The translations under genes were made by a program, and so were the position numbers. A stretch of DNA of 64,000 bases, from NCBI GenBank assembly GCA_004292855.1, contig RDXN01000037.1, forward strand, positions 60,957-124,956. The letters run 5' to 3'. Every line of letters starts with the position of its first letter. Position 1 is the stretch's first letter. The notes beneath the pieces were generated by a model. It searched no databases, was not told where the DNA came from, and was given only the letters and a program-made list of their open reading frames with translations. Origin of the DNA: Cytophagales bacterium. GTDB lineage: Bacteria > Bacteroidota > Bacteroidia > Cytophagales > Spirosomataceae. Below are positions 53,490 through 60,996 of the stretch, piece by piece.

Positions 53490-54020
53490 TTAATAAGCTG
53501 GTTGATGATCAATTGAGGTGCCTGTTTCGGCTACGTCTTCTTGTTTTTCCTCCTGCGAAACAGCCGCGTTCGTGTCACTGTCGTTGGCGTCGGTTGATTC
53601 GGCGTCTTGTTTGGCTTCTTTCTGTGCGTTCGGAACACCCACTGTTTCGGCAGATGCGTAATCGTCGGGGCCAGCCGTTGTGACATCGGCGGTGGCGGTG
53701 TTGGTCTGGGCCGTGCTGGCTACTGCACTATCGGCCCCTGCTTCGGTCACCTGCATGGTGGTGTCGTCCTGATCGCCCATACGTAGCACCCCGTTTTTGG
53801 CATCCATATCCATGCCGCCTATGCCCCGGTTGTTGCGGCCATCCTGACCACCCCGAACCTCCACACTGTCAAGACCATTAGCCGATTCATCGACCAAATC
53901 AGTGCGTTTATTATCCTGAATGGCCCGGTCGGCATCCATATTGTCGGTGCCTTGTGCGCCCTGCGTACGGCCATTTATTTGGGCGTCCTCGTGTGAGACG
54001 CCCTTTTCTTCCTGCTCCAT
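53490..54020 (-). CDS. Acidic disordered protein
   Basis: Unrecognised 176-residue protein dominated by Asp, Glu, Ala, Thr, Asn and Gln, with few hydrophobic residues (NNRGIGGMDMDAKNGVLRMG in the middle, DAESTDANDSDTNAAVSQEE near the end). It looks like a hydrophilin-type or stress-protective disordered protein, but that is inference from composition. It is the first gene of a two-gene operon and is divergent from the Crp/Fnr-like regulator. Confidence 0.6.
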   Translation of the reverse strand: MEQEEKGVSHEDAQINGRTQGAQGTDNMDADRAIQDNKRTDLVDESANGLDSVEVRGGQDGRNNRGIGGMDMDAKNGVLRMGDQDDTTMQVTEAGADSAVASTAQTNTATADVTTAGPDDYASAETVGVPNAQKEAKQDAESTDANDSDTNAAVSQEEKQEDVAETGTSIDHQPAY

Positions 54021-54122
54021 AACGTTGGTTGAGTATTGGTATCTCCTGTAACCCGCCAGCCGGGTAAAGGTTTGCTAAACCGGCTTACCGGCACACATTG
54101 CCAAAGAAGGATTAATTTCACG

Positions 54123-54137
54123 TTTGTTCTGGACAAA
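54123..54137. promoter_or_regulatory. TTTGT-N5-ACAAA palindrome before the Crp/Fnr-like gene
   Basis: TTTGTTCTGGACAAA lies 15 bases before the ATG at 54153; G and C extend the arms by one base on each side. An almost identical site (TTTGTCCTGAACAAA) precedes the next gene at 54812-54826. Confidence 0.65.
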
Positions 54138-54152
54138 CAACAGCATACTCCT

Positions 54153-54737
54153 ATGGACCACTACTACCAAAAACTATACGATTACATTGGCGAAATCCTG
54201 GTGCTACCCCAACGCGACAAAGACCACATTCGGCAAACGTTCGAGCCAGTTTTCGCACCGAAAGACACCATTCTCGAATCTGCCGGGCAGGTGCCGCAGT
54301 ACCATAACTTTATCGTGTCGGGATACATGCGCACCTTTCATCTTGATGCCGACGATAACGAAGTGACCACCGATTTGAACGATGGACCGCGCTTTTTCAC
54401 GTCCTACAACCACTTCATGCACCAGACTGTCTCGAACGACACCCTGCACTGCATCACCGATTGTGAGTTACTGCGTATAAACCGCGCTGATGTAGAAGAA
54501 GGGGCGCATAGCAGCCTGACCCAGAAAGACTACACGATTCTGATTCTGCAAAAGCATATTGAGGAGTACAAAACCCGGATCAACGACATGGCTACCCTGA
54601 CCGCCGAGGACCGGTATCGGAAATTTCTGATCCAAAAGCCAACCAGTATCCAGCACGTTCCGCTGAGTTACGTGGCCTCGTACTTAGGCATCACACAACG
54701 GCACCTAAGCCGCTTGCGCAGAGAGATTTTGGTCTGA
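54153..54737 (+). CDS. Crp/Fnr-family transcriptional regulator
   Basis: A 194-residue regulator from the ATG at 54153; longer starts lie in unconserved sequence. The cyclic-nucleotide-binding-like barrel (about 10-120; APKDTILESAGQVPQYHNFI) lacks the PRAE-type cAMP signature, so it may bind another ligand or none. The C-terminal helix-turn-helix reads VPLSYVASYLGITQRHLSRL. This short class is common in Bacteroidota. Palindromes before this gene and before the next make it a candidate autoregulator that also controls its neighbour. Confidence 0.9.
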   Translation: MDHYYQKLYDYIGEILVLPQRDKDHIRQTFEPVFAPKDTILESAGQVPQYHNFIVSGYMRTFHLDADDNEVTTDLNDGPRFFTSYNHFMHQTVSNDTLHCITDCELLRINRADVEEGAHSSLTQKDYTILILQKHIEEYKTRINDMATLTAEDRYRKFLIQKPTSIQHVPLSYVASYLGITQRHLSRLRREILV

Positions 54738-54807
54738 CATTCATCGTCTGGTAGAACCGCTCGTACCTATTGGACAATTGTCTAACGACCGAGGAAAGGA
54801 ACCCGTT

Positions 54808-54826
54808 TAGGTTTGTCCTGAACAAA
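54808..54826 (+). promoter_or_regulatory. Promoter box with overlapping TTTGT-N5-ACAAA palindrome before the DUF2306 gene
   Basis: TAGGTTTG (54808-54815) matches TAnnTTTG; the palindrome TTTGTCCTGAACAAA (54812-54826) overlaps it and the predicted start. The ATG follows 13 bases later. A second palindrome, GACAATTGTC, lies upstream at 54773-54782. Confidence 0.6.
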
Positions 54827-54839
54827 AATCCTTTCTGCT

Positions 54840-55670
54840 ATGACAACAAATACGAACGTACTCCCGGCTTTGCGCGTACCCTATGCAGGCAAAGCACTAA
54901 CGATCAGCGCGACCGTTTGGCTAACCGTGACCACCCTGGGCCAATGGCTTTTCGGCCTGTATATCCTCTTATTCTACGGGAAAGCCACCGCTGTGGGCGA
55001 TTTCGAGCGGTGGAACCGAGTGTTGCCGCATGGCTACGTTCCGGGCGACTGGACCGGCAACCTGACCATAGGCATTCACGTGTTGCTGGCGGCTGTTCTC
55101 GTGGTTGGTGGCCCCCTGCAACTCATGGCCCCTGTGCGCGACCGGTTCCGCACGCTTCACCGGTGGCTGGGCCGGATTTACGTCGGTACGGCGATGACTG
55201 TCAGTACGTTGGGGGTTATTATGGTCTGGACGCGGGGGACCGTTGGCGACACCTTTATGCACGTGAGCAACAGCCTTCAGGCCCTATATATCATTGCATT
55301 TGCCTTGCTGTCAATTCAATACGCCCGCCAACGCCAATTTGCCCAGCACCGGGTTTGGGCACTCCGGCTGTTTATGGTGGTGAGTGGGGTTTGGTTTTTC
55401 AGGGTGGGATTGATGTTCTGGCTCTTAATCAATGGCGGCCCCGTGGGTTTCGACCCCAACACCTTCACAGGGCCGTTTCTAACAGTTTTGTCCCTGTTCA
55501 CTTACGCCGTTCCTCTGCCGCTGATCGTGCTGGAAATTTACCTGTATGCGCAACACAGGCAAAACCGAACGGTTAGCCTGCTTACAGCCGCCTTGATCGG
55601 CCTGTGTACGCTCGTGATGGCTATCGGAATTTTCGGGGCAACAATGGGTATGTGGCTACCCCGAATGTGA
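54840..55670 (+). CDS. DUF2306 integral membrane protein
   Basis: A 276-residue inner-membrane protein with about seven membrane helices. It has the DUF2306 pattern GGPLQLMAPVRDRFRTLHRW with LGRIYVG (about 95-125) and conserved His in AQHRVWALRLF (about 170), residues often involved in haem or quinone contact in related proteins. Function unknown. It is probably controlled by the Crp/Fnr-like regulator encoded just upstream. Confidence 0.85.
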   Translation: MTTNTNVLPALRVPYAGKALTISATVWLTVTTLGQWLFGLYILLFYGKATAVGDFERWNRVLPHGYVPGDWTGNLTIGIHVLLAAVLVVGGPLQLMAPVRDRFRTLHRWLGRIYVGTAMTVSTLGVIMVWTRGTVGDTFMHVSNSLQALYIIAFALLSIQYARQRQFAQHRVWALRLFMVVSGVWFFRVGLMFWLLINGGPVGFDPNTFTGPFLTVLSLFTYAVPLPLIVLEIYLYAQHRQNRTVSLLTAALIGLCTLVMAIGIFGATMGMWLPRM

Positions 55671-55674
55671 TTGG

Positions 55675-56733
55675 CTAATTGTCGTCGGCTTCTTCGACAA
55701 CGGTTTTTTCTTTGGGGCGTTCGTAGGTCATTTTGCCCTTTTCGTCCCATTCGCTGATCACGTACGGCTCAAAACCCTCTTCCCACTGATCGCGGGCATA
55801 CTGGGTGAGCTTCCGGCGGAACTGCCGAGTTGTGTTGGGGTGATATTCGGTCCAGCGGCCAATTTTTACGCCGTTCTCGAATTTGCCCTCTTCGGCCAGC
55901 CGACCGTTCTCGTGGAAGGCCATGTACGTGCCCCGAATCTTGCCGTACTCAACCGGAATCACCTCTTTAATTTTGGTATGGGACGAGTCGTAATAGGCAA
56001 TACGGGCGTCGGCGGGGAAGCCCCGATGCCAGCGCGACTTGTCGAGCAGCATGAAGTTCTGATCGTACTTCTCCCAACGGCCATCTTTCGCGCCGAGGTA
56101 ATAAAACCCCTCGTCGGTGAGGGTGCCGTTGGCGTAGCGTTTATACGGACCGTGCAGAATGAGAATCTCCGACTGCTCGCGGTCTTTCGGGACGGCGTTG
56201 GTTACACGGTTGCCTTGTTCGTCGTACCAGTAAAAATCGCGCACAAACGTGCTGGGCTTCCTATATTCTTTCAGGACATAAAACTCTTCCTCGATGGTCC
56301 GGTCGCCACTACCGATCTTATTGAACATGCGCGTGATGCCGATGCCCTCGTAGTCGGTGCGGGCCATGCGCTTTTGCTTGGCCTCGCGCAGAGCCTCTTT
56401 GAACTCATCTTTGCGTTTTTTGAGCTGCTTCACCTTCAGGCCGAGGTCGGGCATAGTCTCGGAGGTCAGCTCGCTCAGGCTTGGGGCTGCTAACCGCCCG
56501 GTGGAGTCCGTAACCAGCCCGCTCACCGAGTTAATACCCGATTGCAGGCCAGGCGGCAACACTTTTTTAAGCAAAGCTCCCTTCTCTTTCTTGGCGGCTT
56601 TCACGGGTGGGCCACCGGCTGTGGTCAGTGCCGACGGGGCCGACGAACGACCCTGCGCCCGCACGTCGGGTGTTACCAAAGCGGTCAGGAACAGTCCAGA
56701 GAATAGAATTATGGCAATTTGAGTCGTACGCAT
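55675..56733 (-). CDS. Secreted MORN-like repeat protein
   Basis: A 352-residue protein from the ATG at 56733 (three codons in from the first in-frame TTG), with a signal peptide (IAIILFSGLFLTALVTPDVRA). The middle and C-terminal parts carry MORN/YwqK-type repeats, for example HGPYKRYANGTLTDEGFYYL, DGRWEKYDQN and GRLAEEGKFENGVKIGRWTE, between about residues 195 and 320. A basic coiled region (KQLKKRKDEFKEALREAKQK) lies near residue 105. Such repeat proteins are frequent in Bacteroidota but have no settled function. It is convergent with the DUF2306 gene with only 4 bases between stop codons. Confidence 0.8.
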   Translation of the reverse strand: MRTTQIAIILFSGLFLTALVTPDVRAQGRSSAPSALTTAGGPPVKAAKKEKGALLKKVLPPGLQSGINSVSGLVTDSTGRLAAPSLSELTSETMPDLGLKVKQLKKRKDEFKEALREAKQKRMARTDYEGIGITRMFNKIGSGDRTIEEEFYVLKEYRKPSTFVRDFYWYDEQGNRVTNAVPKDREQSEILILHGPYKRYANGTLTDEGFYYLGAKDGRWEKYDQNFMLLDKSRWHRGFPADARIAYYDSSHTKIKEVIPVEYGKIRGTYMAFHENGRLAEEGKFENGVKIGRWTEYHPNTTRQFRRKLTQYARDQWEEGFEPYVISEWDEKGKMTYERPKEKTVVEEADDN

Positions 56734-56778
56734 AGGGGGCAATCAATCCGGCGGAACAAGCAAGGGCCGGAACTTTGT

Positions 56779-56786
56779 TAGCTTTG
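56779..56786 (+). promoter_or_regulatory. Probable fcl promoter box
   Basis: TAGCTTTG matches TAnnTTTG, 35 bases before the fcl ATG, predicting a leader of about 30 bases. Confidence 0.4.
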
Positions 56787-56820
56787 CAACGCGATTCAGA
56801 CGCGTTTTATTTTCAAAGAT

Positions 56821-57762
56821 ATGAAACAAGAGGCAACGATTTACGTGGCTGGTCACCGGGGAATGGTGGGTTCGGCTATTGTTAGAAATCTTCAAGCCAA
56901 AGGCTACGAAAACATCATCATCCGCACATCGAGCGAACTTGATTTGCGGAATCAGGCCGCCGTTGCCGATTTTTTCGCTGCCGAAAAACCCGATTACGTC
57001 TTTCTGGCAGCCGCCAAAGTAGGCGGTATTTTGGCTAACAACACGTATCGTGCCGAGTTTTTGTACGACAACCTGATGATCGAGTCGAACATCATTCATA
57101 GCGCGTACAAGAACGACGTAACCAAACTGTTGTTCCTCGGATCGTCGTGTATCTACCCTAAAATGGCCCCGCAGCCACTCCGCGAAGAGTCGCTGCTGAC
57201 GGGCCTGCTGGAGGAAACCAACGAGCCGTATGCCATTGCCAAAATTGCGGGCATTAAGCTGTGCGAAGCCTACCGGAGCCAATACGGAGCCGACTTTATT
57301 TCGGCCATGCCGACGAACCTTTACGGCCCCAACGACAATTACGACCTGCAAGGCTCACACGTGTTGCCCGCCCTGATTCGGAAATTTCACGACGCCAAAA
57401 TCAACGACCTGCCCACGGTCGAAGTGTGGGGCACCGGCTCGCCCCGGCGCGAGTTCCTGCACGCCGACGATTTGGCCGATGCCTGTGTGTTCCTGATGAA
57501 TAACTACGACGGCGAACTCTTCGTGAACATCGGCGTGGGCGACGACGTAACCATCCGCGAACTCGCCGAGATGGTAAAGGACGTGGTTGGCTACGAAGGC
57601 GAACTCCGCTGGAACACCGACAAACCCGACGGCACCCCCCGCAAACTTATGGACGTGTCGCGCTTACACGCGATGGGTTGGAAACACACGACCGACCTCC
57701 GCGAGGGCCTCGAACTGACCTACCAGGATTTCCTGGCGAACGAGGTATTGTACGTAGAGTAA
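56821..57762 (+). CDS. fcl: GDP-L-fucose synthase
   Basis: Epimerase-reductase that converts GDP-4-keto-6-deoxymannose to GDP-L-fucose for surface glycans. The 313 residues show the NADPH motif [10 protein letters not shown] (residues 9-18), the [21 protein letters not shown] stretch typical of Fcl (quoted in part, [13 protein letters not shown]), catalytic Tyr-x3-Lys in YAIAKIAG (about 140) and the C-terminal [14 protein letters not shown]. The upstream enzyme GMD is not in the window. A CAGTGGCAGT repeat starts right at the stop codon. Confidence 0.95.
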   Translation: MKQEATIYVAGHRGMVGSAIVRNLQAKGYENIIIRTSSELDLRNQAAVADFFAAEKPDYVFLAAAKVGGILANNTYRAEFLYDNLMIESNIIHSAYKNDVTKLLFLGSSCIYPKMAPQPLREESLLTGLLEETNEPYAIAKIAGIKLCEAYRSQYGADFISAMPTNLYGPNDNYDLQGSHVLPALIRKFHDAKINDLPTVEVWGTGSPRREFLHADDLADACVFLMNNYDGELFVNIGVGDDVTIRELAEMVKDVVGYEGELRWNTDKPDGTPRKLMDVSRLHAMGWKHTTDLREGLELTYQDFLANEVLYVE

Positions 57763-57850
57763 GTAGCAGTGGCAGTAAGCAGTGGCAGTGTGCAGTTGGC
57801 AATACATGAGCGTCAGCAACTGCCAACAGCCACTGCACACTGCTTACTGC
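57763..57850. repeat. GCAGT-rich inverted repeat between fcl and the NeuD-like gene
   Basis: Left arm GCAGTAAGCAGTGGCAGTGT (from 57772) to 57801 and right arm 57821-57850 (ending ACTGCTTACTGC) are imperfect reverse complements built from GCAGT/ACTGC words. The right arm supplies the last codons and stop of the convergent acetyltransferase gene. Confidence 0.7.
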
Positions 57851-58479
57851 AATTTTTGCGCTGGATTCCCAAACACGGTTGCCCCGGCGGCTACATTTTC
57901 AACCACCACCGACCCGGCCCCGATGCGGGCACCCTTGCCTACAGTGATGCCCGCTACCAGGGTGGCACCCGTGCCTACAAAAACGGCTTCTTCCAACACG
58001 ACCCCACTGTTGATGAGGACTCCTGTGCCGATGTGCGCGTAATTGCCGAGTTTGGCCCCGGTTTCGATCACGGCCCCCGACTGAATTACGCAATGTTGAC
58101 CTACCTCAGCCCCCGGATTGACCACCACACGGGCCGCAATCAGGTTGCCGTGTCCAATGCCCGCTGATTGGGCAATGATGGCTGTCTCGTGGATGGCATT
58201 GACAGGCTGCACTTTTCGGCGTTCGTTAAGGAGCTTCACGAGCCGCTTGCGTACGCGGGCGTCGGCGATGGCCACGCAGGCTTCGCATTTTTGACCAATC
58301 AGTTTCAGGAAACCGTCATCATCAGTTTCGCCAAGCACCGAGATATCACCGAACTCTTTGCCGTGCAGGTCTTTGTTATCGTCGAGCAGGCCGTACACGA
58401 CTACGCCGTTCCGCTGAAATATGTCTAGGGCGGTTTGGCCGAGGCTACCAGCCCCAAAAATTATAATTGGGTTCTCCAT
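57844..58479 (-). CDS. NeuD/PglD-type sugar O- or N-acyltransferase
   Basis: A 211-residue acyltransferase from the ATG at 58479; the longer frame starts in poorly coding sequence. A Rossmann-like N-terminus (ENPIIIFGAGSLGQTALDIF) is followed by hexapeptide repeats forming a left-handed beta-helix (about 95-205; GIGHGNLIAARVVVNPGAEV and on). NeuD/PglD-type enzymes acetylate sugars for glycans, which fits with fcl beside it. The final Leu-Gln-stop is part of the GCAGT repeat arm, so the C-terminus may be shifted relative to relatives. Confidence 0.88.
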   Translation of the reverse strand: MENPIIIFGAGSLGQTALDIFQRNGVVVYGLLDDNKDLHGKEFGDISVLGETDDDGFLKLIGQKCEACVAIADARVRKRLVKLLNERRKVQPVNAIHETAIIAQSAGIGHGNLIAARVVVNPGAEVGQHCVIQSGAVIETGAKLGNYAHIGTGVLINSGVVLEEAVFVGTGATLVAGITVGKGARIGAGSVVVENVAAGATVFGNPAQKLQ

Positions 58480-58561
58480 GTGTTTCTGAGCAACTGTTCT
58501 GGTGATAACCGAATGGAACGGCAAATTAGTTTGTTATGGGTGAAAGCAATTGTTAACGATT

Positions 58562-58819
58562 ATGGAAACCACTCAACCTTCTGCCGACGCCCAATTTGAC
58601 CTATTCCGGGCCGGTATCACGCCCGGTAAGTTCGTCCGCATCGAGTACATGACCGACCTGCATGAGTTCACTAAAACGGATGCCCTGGTTAAAAAGATAA
58701 ACGCCGATGACCTCGAATTGGCCACCGGCGATGTTGTTCCTCTCAATCGCATCGTCCGTATCGACGGCGTTTTATCGCCCCTCTACCCCGGCTACGAAAG
58801 TTATTCCTGCGATTGTTAG
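58562..58819 (+). CDS. Small hypothetical protein
   Basis: Unrecognised 85-residue protein from the ATG at 58562. It has a compact, strand-rich core (GKFVRIEYMTDLHEFTKTDA, then DDLELATGDVVPLNRIVRID) reminiscent of Sm/SH3-like small barrels such as Rho-binding antiterminator-type proteins, and ends in SYSCDC. That resemblance is weak. It ends one base from the convergent serS stop codon. Confidence 0.65.
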   Translation: METTQPSADAQFDLFRAGITPGKFVRIEYMTDLHEFTKTDALVKKINADDLELATGDVVPLNRIVRIDGVLSPLYPGYESYSCDC

Positions 58820-58820
58820 A

Positions 58821-60122
58821 CTACTCAATTACCTCAAAACCACAATACGGCACGAGCACCTTTGGAATGCGAATAGCCAGTTTGCCCTCGTCGGTCATGA
58901 ACTGATTGTTCTCCAGAATCGACGCTACAATGCGCGGCAGTGCCAGAGCAGAACCGTTGAGTGTGTGCAAAAGCTGGGTCTTGCCCTCCAATTTGTAGCG
59001 CAGTTTCAGACGGTTGGCCTGGTAGGTTTCGAAGTTCGATACTGAGCTGACCTCCAGCCAACGACCTTGTGCTGCCGACCAAACTTCCATGTCGTAGGTG
59101 AGGGCCGACGTAAAGCCCATGTCGCCCCCGCAGAGCCGCAACACACGATAGGGGAGTCCCAAATCCTGTAGCAAACCTTGCACATACAAGCTCATTTCTT
59201 CCAGAGCCGCGTACGAGTTTTCGGGTTTCTCAATCCGCACAATCTCGACCTTATCGAACTGATGCAGGCGATTCAGGCCGCGCACGTGGGCACCCCATGA
59301 ACCCGCTTCCCGCCGGAAACAGGGTGTGTAGCCAACATTTTTCACGGGCAGTTCGGCCTCGGCCACAATCACGTCGCGGTAAAGGTTGGTGATGGGCACC
59401 TCGGCAGTCGGGATCAGGTAGAGTTTGTCGTCGGTGGCGTAGTACATCTGCCCCTCTTTATCAGGTAGTTGTCCCGTGCCAAAGCCCGAAGCTTCGTTGA
59501 TAACAATGGGCGGCTGCACCTCCATGTAGCCCGCTGCGAGGGCACGATCCAGGAAAAAGTTGATCATGGCCCGCTGCAACCGCGCTCCCTTACCCCGATA
59601 CACAGGAAACCCCGCCCCCGAAATTTTTACACCCAACTCAAAGTCGATCAGGGGTGTATTGCCCGGCCCGTAGTTCTGAATCAGTTCCCAATGGGGTTTG
59701 GCTCCGTCGGGCAAGGTTGGTTTCTCGCCATGCTCCAGGACCACCTCGTTGTCGTCGGCAGAGCGACCTGCGGGAACGCTGCTGTGAGGCAGATTCGGAA
59801 TAGTCACCAGCACAGCCTGAACCTGCTCCTCAAGGTTGTTCAGCGTTTCGGCGAGTTCTTTGGTTTGGCCTTTTAGGGTGGCGGTTTCGGCTTTGGCCGC
59901 TTCGGCACCAGCTTTGTCGCCCGCTTTCATGAGTCCCCCAATCTCTTTGGCAAGGGCATTGGCGCGGGCCAGCTTATCGTCTAATTCTTTCTGCGTATCG
60001 CGCCGTTGGCTGTCGAGTGCCAGCAGTTGGTCAACGGTGGCTTCAGCATTTGCGAAATGGCGTTTTTGCAACGCAGCCAGCGCGTGGTCTTTGTTGTCGC
60101 GAATGAAGGGTATTTGTAGCAT
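58821..60122 (-). CDS. serS: Seryl-tRNA synthetase
   Basis: Class II synthetase that charges tRNA-Ser (and tRNA-Sec where present). The 433 residues have the N-terminal tRNA-binding coiled coil (about 30-110), motif 2 (FRREAGSWGAHVRGLNRLHQ, about 267-286) and motif 3 (GSALALPRIVASILEN, about 385). The ATG is one base after the stop of the HEPN gene on the same strand, so an MNT-HEPN pair is directly upstream. I find no TAnnTTTG box between them. Confidence 0.97.
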   Translation of the reverse strand: MLQIPFIRDNKDHALAALQKRHFANAEATVDQLLALDSQRRDTQKELDDKLARANALAKEIGGLMKAGDKAGAEAAKAETATLKGQTKELAETLNNLEEQVQAVLVTIPNLPHSSVPAGRSADDNEVVLEHGEKPTLPDGAKPHWELIQNYGPGNTPLIDFELGVKISGAGFPVYRGKGARLQRAMINFFLDRALAAGYMEVQPPIVINEASGFGTGQLPDKEGQMYYATDDKLYLIPTAEVPITNLYRDVIVAEAELPVKNVGYTPCFRREAGSWGAHVRGLNRLHQFDKVEIVRIEKPENSYAALEEMSLYVQGLLQDLGLPYRVLRLCGGDMGFTSALTYDMEVWSAAQGRWLEVSSVSNFETYQANRLKLRYKLEGKTQLLHTLNGSALALPRIVASILENNQFMTDEGKLAIRIPKVLVPYCGFEVIE

Positions 60123-60123
60123 G

Positions 60124-60516
60124 TTATTCCTGGCGAATTAAGGTACTAATCACCTTTATAAATTCTTCTGTTTGGGGAATCAAAGGAGCAACGTCCTCCT
60201 CAGTGAAAATGGCGAAATCTTCGTAATCGCTATCATTTCGTTCATTGAAAAGATGGGTGTAGAAATCGCCCCATTCCGTACTGAGTTTGGCTGTCTTGAC
60301 GTAGTGAAGTTCTAACATCGCTTTAGCTCCTGAATGCGAACGATGCTTTATATCGTTGTATTCAAGAAGGGACGATACAACATGGAAAGCCGCGTAATAA
60401 AGTCTGTTGACGACACCGTCCCAACTGTTAACTTTCGCTAAAGCTTTAGCACTTTGCAAGTCACGTTCAGTCTTTTCTAACCGAAAAGCGACTATCTCTT
60501 CTTTCGTATACTTCAT
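60124..60516 (-). CDS. HEPN-domain protein (toxin of an MNT-HEPN pair)
   Basis: A 130-residue helical protein from the ATG at 60516, which overlaps the MNT gene by four bases; the first ATG of the frame lies inside the MNT gene. The HEPN signature is Arg38-x6-His45 in NRLYYAAFHVVSSLL, the PF05168-like type rather than the RX4HXY type of HepT. HEPN proteins are ribonucleases in many toxin-antitoxin and defence systems. In pairs like this the MNT partner may silence it by adding AMP. It is followed after one base by serS. Confidence 0.88.
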   Translation of the reverse strand: MKYTKEEIVAFRLEKTERDLQSAKALAKVNSWDGVVNRLYYAAFHVVSSLLEYNDIKHRSHSGAKAMLELHYVKTAKLSTEWGDFYTHLFNERNDSDYEDFAIFTEEDVAPLIPQTEEFIKVISTLIRQE

Positions 60517-60830
60517 ACAACGACAGCATCTTCCTGTACGCAACGGTAAAAATTGGTCAGCTCAAGGGCTTCCCAGTGCATCTTGTTGTTGATGGTCGTA
60601 CTGATTATTTGTCCCTGCTCTAGACCGAGGTAAAACAGCGGATCACGAACAGAGTCTTTGTACTTTGTATCAACAATCTGCTCCGTCAGCACCAAGAAAT
60701 CCCAGTCCGAATCTTCTCGCGCATCGCCCCGCGCTCGCGAGCCAAACAACCACACCTCGGCGGTGGGGTCGATAGTCAGCACGGTTACTTTAACCTGTTG
60801 CAAAAACGCGATGTCGGTTTCTGAGAACAT
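60513..60830 (-). CDS. MNT-domain nucleotidyltransferase (antitoxin of an MNT-HEPN pair)
   Basis: A 105-residue minimal nucleotidyltransferase with the GS-x10-D-x-D active site: Gly30-Ser31, Asp42 and Asp44 in LFGSRARGDAREDSDWD. All catalytic positions are present, so the enzyme should be active. It overlaps the HEPN gene by four bases. A TACCTTTG box on the minus strand at 60847-60854 would give a 12-base leader. Confidence 0.9.
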   Translation of the reverse strand: MFSETDIAFLQQVKVTVLTIDPTAEVWLFGSRARGDAREDSDWDFLVLTEQIVDTKYKDSVRDPLFYLGLEQGQIISTTINNKMHWEALELTNFYRCVQEDAVVV

Positions 60831-60846
60831 TATTAATGGTTTTGAG

Positions 60847-60854
60847 CAAAGGTA
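60847..60854 (-). promoter_or_regulatory. Probable promoter of the MNT-HEPN-serS run
   Basis: On the minus strand TACCTTTG matches TAnnTTTG, 16 bases before the MNT ATG. It is the only good box upstream of these three genes, next to a palindromic repeat. Confidence 0.5.
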
Positions 60855-60862
60855 CAGTGTAA

Positions 60863-60964
60863 TGCCGGATAGTATCCGGCATAGCCGTTAGGCTAACAAA
60901 AGTCGTCTGTGAAATATGACTACCTTGAAGGGGTACTTTACAAGCCTAACGGCTGTGCCGGATA
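60863..60964. repeat. Composite palindromic repeat upstream of the MNT gene
   Basis: The left part holds TGCCGGATA-G-TATCCGGCA (60863-60881, perfect 9-1-9) and TAGCC-GTTA-GGCTA (60882-60895). The right part AGCCTAACGGCTGTGCCGGA (from 60943, to 60964) is the reverse complement of 60873-60895 at 21 of 23 positions. It sits between the lysC end and the MNT start. Confidence 0.75.
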
Positions 60965-60996
60965 TTACCGTAGCGACGGACCGCCGGCACTACATC

